64,000 nt of DNA, taken from Dryocosmus kuriphilus. Its lineage: Eukaryota > Arthropoda > Insecta > Hymenoptera > Cynipidae. Under the pieces are notes generated by a model. That model made no database searches. It was given only the letters and a program-made list of their open reading frames with translations, and was not told the origin of the DNA. This document shows positions 25,285 through 34,506 of this stretch, in pieces. Both the position numbers and the translations under genes were made by a program. The stretch lies in assembly GCA_038277395.1 (NCBI GenBank), contig CM076191.1, forward strand, positions 180,714,552-180,778,551, read 5' to 3'. Position 1 is the first letter of the stretch, and each line of letters starts with the position of its first letter.

Positions 25285-28200
25285 AAGGTCTATAAAAAAT
25301 CTGCCCACTTCGCGGGCACATTCTCATCGCGCGCTTCGCGTTCGGATGTTTGTTGTCCTTGCACAACATGCTCGGTATTCGTTACTTAGGTCTTAAAATT
25401 TCAAAACACCTACTTTTAATGACATTATTAAATTTGAATTTTTTATTAAAAATTATAAAAGAAATTATTTTATTTAAGGCTGCATCGACCTTAAGGAATA
25501 CATTCTCGTCATGACACTCGCGCTTCGTGCTCGACAATTAAATTTTCTTTAAACACATTGTAGATTGGTAAAGCTTTTTGTGATTTTTTTTCCAAATTTT
25601 CACACTGCAGGATTTCCATTCTTAAAAGTAAAACGATGAGTCTTATAAATAAATTTTATAGCTCTTCCCAAGGTGAACAATTCTGCTTCTTAATATTTTC
25701 CCATATCTTGCATAGTTTTGCTGAAAAGTTTTTTTTCTGTATATTTCATAACATATTTCACGAATATGTCAAAAACTACGCGTCTGTTCAAAAAAATGAT
25801 AGAAAACAAATTTGTAGATCTTTTTGAGGTGAACATTATCATTTTTTTTCGTATCTTGCATAGTTTGGCGGGAAATTTGAGTTTTTAATTTTTAATAACG
25901 TTTTCTCGATTAAAACAAAAACCGTGCATTTAATCAAAAAATGGTTAATATAAAATTTGTAGATCTTTCTGAGGTGAACAACTTCGTTTATCATCATTTC
26001 TTTCGTATTTTGAATATTTTAGCAAGACACAACGGTTCCTTATTTTCAATAACGTTTTATCGATTAAAACAAAAACCGTGCATTTAATCAAAAAAACGGT
26101 TAAAACAAAATTTGTAGATTTTCTTGAGGTGAACAATTTTATTCTCCATCGCTTTTTTTTTATATCTCGCATATTTTATCCGGAAAATTGATGTTTTGAT
26201 TTTGTGAAAACCGTTTTTGTTGGATAAAACCATAACCACTGGTTAAAAACCGCTGGTTAACGAAGTCGTCCTTACTTTTTACGCCAATCCGTTAGTCCTT
26301 CGAAAGTCATCGTGGGAAAAGACGACAACGACGACGACGACGACAACGACAACAAACAGACACCGTCGTAAAACATGTTTTTTTCGGATTCAGGGGGTCA
26401 CTAAACGTGGAGATTTCATGAAATCCATGAAAGTCAGTTTTCACATAAAGCTAATACATTTTTCATTGACATGAGAATGTAAAAATAACTCTGTGTCACT
26501 TGTAATATCTTGCTGCATCGTTTTGGAGAAAAATGTGAAAATTCATTTTTCGGGGGAAGAAATGTTTTACCCCGCGTAAAAATGAAAAAGTACCTTCATT
26601 ATATTAGCAGAAACTTTTAAAAAATATTTTAAAAAAGAAAAAACGTGGGGCCTTCCAGAAAGTCTTTTTTATTTTTTTCAACGAATTTTGAAATTCAGAA
26701 AAGGAGATTTTCTGGAAGACCCCACCTTTATTATTTAAAAAAAATCTGCCCGCTTCGCGGGCACATTCTCATCGCGCGAAGTATGAGCGCGCCTATTGAC
26801 GCTCGCGCTTCGCGCTCGATAAGTTATTTACCTCGCGCTACGCGCTCGGTGTTTATGGATCGTATAAACCTTTAAATTAAAAATTACAAAAGAAATTATT
26901 TTACTTAAGACTCTATCGCCCTTAAGGAATACATTCTCATCATTCTCTCTCTCTTTCCAAGGTGAACAATTCTGCTTGTTAATATTTTCTCATACCTTGC
27001 ATAGTTTTGCTGAAAAGTGGTTTTCCTTATGTTTCATAAAATATTTCACGAGTAACTCAAAAATTACGCGTCTGTTCAAAAAAATGATGGAAAGCAAATT
27101 TGTAGATCTTTTCGAGTTGAACAACTTTGTTTATAATCATTTCTTCGTATCTTGCATAGTTTGGCAGGAAATTTGAATTTTTGATTTTTAATAGCGTTTT
27201 CTCGATTAAAACAAAAACCGTGCATTTTATCAAAAAATGGTTCATACAAAATTTGTAGATCTTTTTAAGATAGACAGTTTTGGTTATATACATATTTTCT
27301 GTATCTCGCATAGTTTAGCCGGAAAATGGATTTTTTGATTTTATGAAAACCATTTTTGATGGATAAAACCATAACCTTTAATGTCTGACATTGCCTGAGA
27401 ATAAAATTGCTCGAGTTTAGATAAAACAGGTTTTTACAACCGTCCTTCCTTGGCGAAATTAAAACTCAAAGTGTGGTTTTGTTTTGAAAATGCACTATTT
27501 CGAGAAATACATGAGAAAAGACGGAAGGGAATCTTCTGCCTTGGCCTTTATTCACCTCTACTTCGAGGAACCGGCAGAGATTTTCCGAGAAATATACCCA
27601 AACAAATGGAATCAAACGTGTGTCTGTTGTTGTCGCTGTGGTTGTCGTCTGTGGTCGCGATAACTTTCGAAGAACTCATAGGATTGGATTGTGCTTTGGC
27701 ACGCTTATTTAAGGCGTAAACAGAAAGGACGAGTTCGTTAACCAGCGGTTTTTGACCAACAGTTATGTTTTTATCCATCAAAAACGGTTTTCACAAAATC
27801 AAAAAATCGATTTTCCGGCTAAACTATGCGAGATACAAAAAAAAAAAACAGTTGAGAGTAAAATTGTTTATCTCAAAAAAATCTACAAATTTTTTCAAAA
27901 ATATTTTTTGATAAAAAGCACGGTTTTTGTTTTAATCGAGAAAACTTTATTAAAAACCAAAAACTGTAGTTTCTTAACAAAATATTCAAGATACGAAAAA
28001 AATGATAATGAACAAAGTTGTTCAGCTCAAGTATATCTACAAATTTTGTATTAACTATTTTTCGATAAAATCCATGGTTTTTGTTTTAATAGAGAAAACG
28101 TTATTAAAAATAAAAAATTCAAATTTCCCGCCAAACTATACAAGATAAAAAAAAATGATACTAAACAAAGTTGTTCACCTCAAAAAGATCTACAAATTTG

Positions 28201-28727
28201 CTTCCTATCATTTTTTTTAACAGAAGCGTACTTTTTGAGTTATTCATGAAATATATTATGAAATATAAAGAAAACCACTTTTCAGCAAAACTATGCAAGA
28301 TATGAGAAAATATTAACAAGCAGAATTGTTCACCTTGGAAAGAGCTGCAAAATTTATTAATAAGACTCATTGTTTTACTTTTAAGAATCGAAATCCTGCA
28401 TTGAGAAAATTTGGAAAATCACAAAAAAACTTTACCAATCTACAATGTGTTTTAAAAAAATGTAAATATCGAGCGCGAAGCACGTGTGTCATGATGAGAA
28501 TGTATTCCTTAAGGGCAATAGAGCCTTAAGTAAAATAATTTCTTTTGTAATTTTTAATTTAAAGGTTTATACGATCCATAAACACCGAGCGCGTAGCGCG
28601 AGGTAAATAACCTATCGAGCGCGAAGCGCGAGTGCCAACAGACGCGCGCCGTAAGCGCCCTCATACTTTGCGCGAAGCGCGCCATGAGAATCTGCCCCCG
28701 AAGCGGGCAGATTTTTTAACTTTAAAT
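25285..28727. repeat. Nested block of ~150-bp tandem units and inverted arms (left copy)
   Basis: Units of ~150 bp containing GTAGATCTTTTTGAGGTGAA and AACAAAAACCGTGCATTT recur at about 25814, 25967, 26115, 27102 and 27258, and inverted at about 27893, 28041 and 28186. GC-rich hairpin motifs (TCTGCCCGCTTCGCGGGC, CGCGCTTCGCG) occur at about 25297, 26747 and, inverted, 28700. The 26735-28727 part is itself an inverted repeat. A small hairpin, CTTCCAGAAAG...TTTTCTGGAAG, lies at 26645-26727. Short ORFs here are by-products. Confidence 0.75.
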
Positions 28728-30815
28728 ACTCTTCACGTTTCATAATTTACTATATTAACCTAAATTAACTTAAATATAACTAACAAGAGGAAGAAAAATA
28801 ACACTAACATAACATACAATAACACAGAAATAATATTTTCGTCATTTGAATAAATATTTTTAAATGAGAATGTAAACACAAAACTAAGTTTTGAATAGGA
28901 TATAAAAAAGAAAAATGTAAATGTAAATTACCAAAAAATTCAGCACAATAATAATATTTAACGATGTTAAATTTATTTTGATGGCAATTGCAATTGCAAT
29001 TAGAATTAAATTTTCATCGAAAATAAAGACGTTTTTCTCGAAACTGGCCAAATATTGCGACCTAGAAATTTCACAATTATAGTTTGAGGTCCTGTTTTTT
29101 CTTTACTGCAATGATTAATCGAAATGAAAACACACTACCTGGCCTTCCCCTTACCTTATTTCATTATTTACAAATAATCGTCTGAAAAAATACATACTAT
29201 AATGTAATAAATAAGGTATTATATGAACATAAATCTTTATATGTAACTTTTTAATTACCTCAATTTTAGATTCTAAGGTTTTTCGACAGTTTTTTTAACA
29301 TGGTTTCTAAGTTTGGGGAAAAAATTAAAATATTGTTTTTCCAATTTCCTAAAATGTATTCACGCTTTTGCAAAAAGAAGATATAAGGGAAAAATAAATA
29401 TTAATTTTTTAAAGTTTTACTGGCATTTTTTACATGCATGAAATACGAGCACTTTTAAAGTATTGCACCCAACCCTCCTAACAAATATTTTTCGATATAC
29501 ATATATATATATTTCCGTGCGATAAAAGAGTTGTGAATTTCTATCCCTAATTCGCCCTAATTATTTTCACTTCTCTAACATTATACATTTCAAGGCCCTG
29601 ATATTTTCATTTCTTTTATAAGTCAGTTTTAAACAAACAATCGTTACATTTACGTGAAATACCGATTTTTCCAATAAATTTACCGAATCGAAAAACAGAG
29701 CTCAATATAACAAATGAAGAAATTATACTTACAATTAATTAAAATTCAAATTCCTTTTTAACGTCCAAAATTTAACTGTGACGCACGAAACATTCTAGTT
29801 CAAATATATTTAACCAGAATGCTAGTTAACTTAAACAGGTTTTTTTTTAGTGAATTAGCAAATTCTTAGAAATTAAAAAAAATATATTTAACTGCAAGAG
29901 TAAAGAACGATCACATTTGGACAATCACAAAAATATCATTCGTTTTGGGAATTGCGCAAATACGAGCGAGAAGTCACGGATGAAATAATATTCCTAAGAA
30001 ATAGGCCTAACAAAAGAAACTCGTTTTTTGCAATATTGTTTCAAATACTAATATAAGGTTTTAACATTATGTTTTCGCAAAACCAAAGCGAAATACTAGA
30101 AAAGTCAAGAAACAAAAATTAATTCTTCTTTAGAATATTTACAAATATTTTTTCTTCTTTTAGTTTCATATCTTGCTTTGTTTACGAAATCATTAATATT
30201 CTTGTAATGTATATATTCAATTGAAAGGAATTGTGTAATTTTTTATAAAATAAAAAATATAAATAAAGAAACTGCTTTTTAATTATTTAAATATTTATTC
30301 AATTATTTCAGCAAAGTACAATTATTATTCTTTTCTTTTTTGTCTTTGAGTCGTTTTTCTGAGTATAATTATATAAAATTTAATACCTGTATTTGCTGGA
30401 TATGTAAATTAAATTAATATTTCAAACTATTTTGAATTTTCTATGATTATAATTTCGCTCTTTTTTAATTATGCCATTTTAATAAAAAAAAATAATATAA
30501 TTCATAAATAATGTACAGTGCATGCATATAAATTGATAATGCCTATACGATGTAATCATTATTATATATAATAAATATTGAAGACCAACTGTAACTTATA
30601 GACATGAATTTAGTATTAAATATTTAATATTCTGGTAGTAAATAAACGTGCAGTATGCAGTTTGTGCTAATCTGGTGCTAATGGTAACTGCTCGAGTAGA
30701 AACTAGGATGGTAAATCATTTTTGTAAATTCCAACTTTCATCAGTTACCGACGCGCAACGTGCACCTTCAAAGTAACTCCTAGGGGCATCCGCCAAGAGG
30801 GCGCAATTATCAGCG
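28728..30815. other. AT-rich element-internal DNA, no gene seen
   Basis: Stretch of the left giant element leading to the LTR insertion; mirrored at about 32416-34506. I see only AT-rich sequence and short simple repeats. Confidence 0.6.
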
Positions 30816-30870
30816 CAAGTGTAGGGACTCGCTATTAGGTCTTAATACAGACCGACTAGCGTGAACTTCA

Positions 30871-30965
30871 GTACCACATCGACAACGTCACCATCTGCGC
30901 GCTCAGGGAAGTTAAGGAGCATCGAGCGCGCCTACATCTCGGATGGGTGATCGGAGACTCACATC
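30871..30965 (+). promoter_or_regulatory. 5S-rRNA-like segment with internal pol III control region, LTR 1
   Basis: GAAGTTAAGGAGCATCGAGC (from 30908) resembles the 5S A-box region, and GGATGGGTGATCGG (30941-30954) the 5S C-box. The 33 nt from GAAG to GGATGGG equals the spacing I recall for animal 5S genes. The upstream GTACCACATCGACAACG is a weaker match to the 5S 5' part. The copy is degenerate and cannot be a functional rRNA; a pol III internal promoter role is inferred. Confidence 0.75.
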
Positions 30966-30982
30966 TCTCCTCGTATCCCCAA

Positions 30983-31058
30983 GGCGTCTGTGGCAGGGTT
31001 CACTTGTGTAATCAGCCACACTGATGAGTCCACACAAGTGGACCCGGGACGAAACGCC
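30983..31058 (+). ncRNA. Type III hammerhead ribozyme in LTR 1
   Basis: All core parts are present in order. Stem III 5' strand GGCGT (30983-30987) with cleavage triplet GUC ending at 30988. Stem I TGTGGC (30989-30994) pairs with GCCACA (31015-31020). Core CTGATGA at 31021-31027. Stem II GTCC (31028-31031) pairs with GGAC (31047-31050). Core GAAA at 31051-31054, and the stem III 3' strand ACGCC at 31054-31058. Every helix is fully Watson-Crick. Self-cleavage would give a 2',3'-cyclic phosphate after C30988. Loop I CACTTGTGT and loop II ACACAAGTG are perfectly complementary. Confidence 0.92.
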
Positions 31059-31565
31059 GGTAACCAACGCGGTTACCCAAACAGCTTTTGGAGTCTACGA
31101 CGGGTCAGTCAGGAACCTACTATACCATCGGTATAGGCTTCCTACAGTGGTGACCCCGGCAAAAAAGAACATGCAAACCTTCAACAACTCTGATTGGTCT
31201 ACTTCGGACACCGCCTTGGCTCCGCCTTTCTGGTTCTTCGACACTTGGAACAAGAGCTCTTCTTCGTCACTCCGACGCAACTAGCCTTGTCCACAGCTTG
31301 GATCTTCAGCTGAGTTTCGCACAGCGGCCTGGTCACCCGCTCAACTCCCGCTCTCCAGCTTCAAAGTCGCGACGGTCGCAGCACGTGCTCCCATTCTCGC
31401 GCATTCGAACCAAGCCAGCGGTCTTTCTCAGCAACATGCTCTCCGACGACCATCACAGCATCGTCCCAACCACCATCGTATCATATCGTGCCTACGTCAC
31501 TAGGGGGGGAGTACTGTAGGGACTCGCTATTAGGTCTTAATACAGACCGACTAGCGTGAACTTCA

Positions 31566-31660
31566 GTACCACATCGACAACGTCACCATCTGCGCGCTCA
31601 GGGAAATTAAGCAGCATCGAGCGCGCCTACATCTCGGATGGGTGATCGGAGACTCACATC
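31566..31660 (+). promoter_or_regulatory. 5S-rRNA-like segment, LTR 2
   Basis: Second copy of the 5S-like segment. It reads GAAATTAAGCAGCATCGAGC where LTR 1 has GAAGTTAAGGAGC; the GC at 'AAGCAGC' is closer to canonical 5S. The C-box GGATGGGTGATCGG is unchanged. Confidence 0.75.
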
Positions 31661-31677
31661 TCTCCTCGTATCCCCAA

Positions 31678-31753
31678 GGCGTCTGTGGCAGGGTTCACTT
31701 GTGTAATCAGCCACACTGATGAGTCCACACAAGTGGACCCGGGACGAAACGCC
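31678..31753 (+). ncRNA. Type III hammerhead ribozyme in LTR 2
   Basis: Identical second copy, 695 bp downstream of the first. A transcript crossing both LTRs would be cut at 30988 and 31683, releasing a 695-nt monomer carrying one LTR equivalent and the internal region. This is the geometry that lets plant retrozymes produce monomers that can circularise. Confidence 0.92.
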
Positions 31754-32262
31754 GGTAACCAACGCGGGTTACCCAAACAGCTTTTGGAGTCTACGACGGG
31801 TCAGTCAGGAACCTACTATACCATCGGTATAGGCTTCCTACAGTCACTTATAGGCGCTTGTGGGCGAAATTAATCTGACTCCATTGATATAAGTGAAATG
31901 TCCACGTTGCCTATATCCGCATTATTTATAGAAGGTAATAATCAATCCACAGATAACGTAGTAGCATACTTTATTAGTTCCAGCACATTGCGCGTGCTTG
32001 ATATACAGAGGTTTAATATGGGCACGCCGTGGCGAGAGAGCGAATTGCGACCAACACTAACTGAGACTGTCTAACGTTCTACGGGGAGATGAGAAGTGTC
32101 TCGTTACATGCGTCGCCGTCTCGACCACTGGTCGTGAACGTAGATCGGAGACTCCTCGCAAGTTCCACTCCGCTGAGTAGCGCAGTGGGGGTGCTGAGAC
32201 CCTACACAAGTTTTTCACATTCTCTTATTCCATTAGTCTGCTAATCTCCCTACTAATCTCTG

Positions 32263-32354
32263 ACACTAGTTTGGTTTGGCTCGGGTACTAAATTAGGTGG
32301 GAATATGCAACCGACATTTTGTGTCTTAGAAGCATACGCGGGAAATGCTTGTGA
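32263..32354. other. 92-bp spacer between the two giant elements
   Basis: It starts with ACACTAG (duplication of the left element) and ends with CTTGTGA (duplication of the right one). Its middle, GGGTACTAAATTAGGTGGG, recurs in inverted orientation near 42960-42985, so the elements landed in an older dispersed repeat. Confidence 0.8.
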
Positions 32355-34506
32355 CAGAGATTAGTAGGGAGATTAGCAGACTAATGGAATAAGAGAATGT
32401 GAAAAACTTGCGCTGATAAATGCGTCCTCTTGGCGGATGCCCCTAAGAGTTACTTTGAAGGTGCACGTTGCGCGTCGGTAACTGATGAAAGTTGGAATTT
32501 ACAAAAATGATTTACCATCCTAGTTTCTACTCGAGCAGTTACCATTAGCACCAGATTAGAACAAACTGCATACTGCACGTTTATTTACTACCAGAATATT
32601 AAATATTTAATACTAAATTCATGTCTATAAGTTATAGTTGGTCTTCAATATTTATTATATAGAATAATGATTACATCGTATAGGCATTATCAGTTTATAT
32701 GCATGCACTGTACATTATTTATGAATTATATTATTTTTTTATTAAAATGGCATAATTAAAAAAGAGCGAAATTATAATCATAGAAAATAGTTGGAAATAT
32801 TAATTTAATTAACATATCCAGCAAATACAGGTATTAAATTTTATATAATTATACTCAGAAAAACGACTCAAAGACAAAAAAGAAAAGAATAATTGTACTT
32901 TGCTGAAATAATTGAATAAATATTTAAATAATTAAAAAGCAGTTTCATTATTTATATTTTTTATTTTATAAAAAATTACACAATTCCTTTCAATTGAATA
33001 TATACATTACGAGAATATTAATGATTTCGTAAACAAAGCAAGATATGAAACTAAAAGAAGAAAAAATATTTGTAAATATTCTAAAGAAGAATTAATTTTT
33101 GTTTCTTGACTTTTCTAGTATTTCGCTTTGGTTTTGCGAAAACATAATGTTAAAACCTTATATTAGTATTTGAAACAATATTGCAAAAAGCGAGTTTCTT
33201 TTGTTCGGCCTATTTCTTAGGAATATTATTTCATCCGTGACTTCTCCCTCGTATTTGCGCAATTTCCAAAACGAATGATATTTTTGTGATTGTCTAAATG
33301 TGGTTGTTCTTTACTCTTGCAGTTAAATATATATTTTTTTAATTTCTAAGAATTTGCTAATTCACTAAAAAAAACCTGGTTAAGTTAACTAGCATTCTGG
33401 TTAAATATACTTGAACTAGAATTTTTCGTGCATCACAGTTAAATTTTGGGCGTTAAAAAGGAATTTGAATTTTGATTAATTGTAAGTATAATTTTTCTTC
33501 ATTTGTTATATTGAGCTCTGTTTTTCGATTCGGTAAATTTATTGGAAAAATCGGTATTTCACGTAAATGTAGCGATTCTTTGTTTAAAACTGACTTATAA
33601 AAGAAATTAAAATATCAGGGCCTTGAAATGTATAATGTTAGAGAAGTGGAAATAATTAGGGCGAATTAGGGGTAGAAATTCACAAATCTTTTATCGCACG
33701 GAAATATATATATGTATATCGAAAAATATTTGTTAGGAGGGTTGGGTGCAATACTTTAAAAGTACTCGTATTTCATGCATGTAAAAAATGCCAGTAAAAC
33801 TTAAAAAAATTAATATTTATTTTTCCCTTATATCTTCTTTTTGCAAAAGCGTGAATACATTTTAGGAAATTGGAAAAACAATATTTTTATTTTTTCCCCA
33901 AACTTAGAAACCATGTTAAAAAAACTGTCGACAAACCTTGAAATCTAAAATTGAGGTAATTAAAAATATATAAAGATTTATGTTCATATAATACATTATT
34001 TATTACATTATACTATTATAGTATGTATTTTTTCAGACGATTATTTGTAAATAATGATATAAGGTAAGGGGAAGGCCACATAGTGTGCTTTCATTTCGAT
34101 TAATAATGGCAGTAAAGAAAAAGCAGGACCTCAAACTATAATTGTGAAATTTCTAGGTCGCAATATTTGGCCAGTTTCGAGAAAAACGTCTTTATTTTCC
34201 ATGAAAATTTAATTCTAATTGCAACTGCAATTGCCGTCAAAATAAATTTAACATCGTTAAATATTATTATTGTGCTGAATTTTTTGGTAATTTACATTTA
34301 CATTTTTCTTTTTTATATCCTATTCAAAACTTGGTTTTGTGTTTACATTCTCATTTTGAAATATTTATTCAAATGACGAAAAAATATTATTTCTGTGTTA
34401 TTGTATGTTATGTTAATGTTATTTTTCTTCCTATTGTTAGTTAATATTTAAGTTAATTTAGGTTAATATAGTAAATTATGAAACGTGATAAGTATTTAAA
34501 GTTAAA

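Larger units (their letters stand above)
30820..31146 (+). repeat. LTR 1 of a TRIM/retrozyme-like element (5S-like + hammerhead)
   Basis: A 327-bp direct repeat that starts TGTAGGG and ends TTCCTACA, the TG...CA form of retroviral-type LTRs. It is followed after one base by TGGTGACCCCGGC (31148-31160), placed and shaped as a tRNA primer-binding site. It differs from LTR 2 (31515-31842) by two substitutions and one G indel, so the element is young. No protein-coding content. Confidence 0.85.
31515..31842 (+). repeat. LTR 2 of the same element
   Basis: Second, ~99% identical copy of the 327-bp repeat, again TGTAGGG...TTCCTACA. A purine-rich tract AGGGGGGGA (31502-31510) ends four bases upstream, in the position of a polypurine tract. 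Sequence after its end diverges from the sequence after LTR 1, as expected for the 3' LTR, but it does not show the CAAG target duplication; that appears only at 32207. Confidence 0.85.
30820..32206 (+). mobile_element. Composite miniature LTR element nested in the left giant element
   Basis: The insertion is delimited by CAAG at 30816-30819 and CAAG at 32207-32210. The right giant element has the uninterrupted site at 32401-32415 (reverse strand). Contents: LTR 1, primer-binding-like site, 368-bp internal segment without a convincing ORF, polypurine-like tract, LTR 2, then a 364-bp tail (31843-32206) of unknown origin ending in CCCTACA, the inverted complement of the leading TGTAGGG. It is distinctly GC-richer than its surroundings. 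Mobilisation would need the enzymes of an autonomous LTR retrotransposon elsewhere. The internal stretch around 31195-31245 can be read as a short gag-like PPFW remnant, which I do not rely on. Confidence 0.8.
21173..32262 (+). mobile_element. Giant non-coding TIR element, left copy
   Basis: 11,090 bp including the 1.39 kb nested LTR insertion. It begins CAGAGATTAGTAGGGAGAT (21173) and ends with the inverted complement at 32262. The TIR is about 32 bp with two internal mismatches. ACACTAG flanks both ends (21166-21172 and 32263-32269), a 7-bp target duplication. The flanking sequence joined across the element resembles an uninterrupted repeat copy near 43226-43300 (TATATACGGGAA...GGATACACTAGTTTGGCC), a paralogous empty site. 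The longest ORFs are ~100 codons, arise from repeats and have no transposase features. The CAGAGA end resembles hAT elements, but hAT duplications are 8 bp, so the superfamily is left open. Confidence 0.88.

Noticed and set aside
26645..26875. 76-codon ORF, duplicated at 36580-36810
   Set aside because: Present in both copies only because the element is duplicated; it spans a hairpin and GC palindromes.
25636..28370. Several 60-100 codon ORFs with shared VLIEKTLLK-type strings, repeated at 34851-37503
   Set aside because: They are translations of the ~150-bp tandem units in both orientations; no start context, splice structure or family resemblance.
30871..30965. A functional 5S rRNA gene
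   Set aside because: Only the internal control region is well kept, the 5' part is weakly matched, and a hammerhead follows directly; it is a 5S-derived LTR segment.
31024..31284. 86-codon ORF across LTR 1 and the internal region
   Set aside because: It runs through the hammerhead and the primer-binding-like site, so it is an accident of GC-rich structured sequence; a gag remnant within it is too weak to claim.
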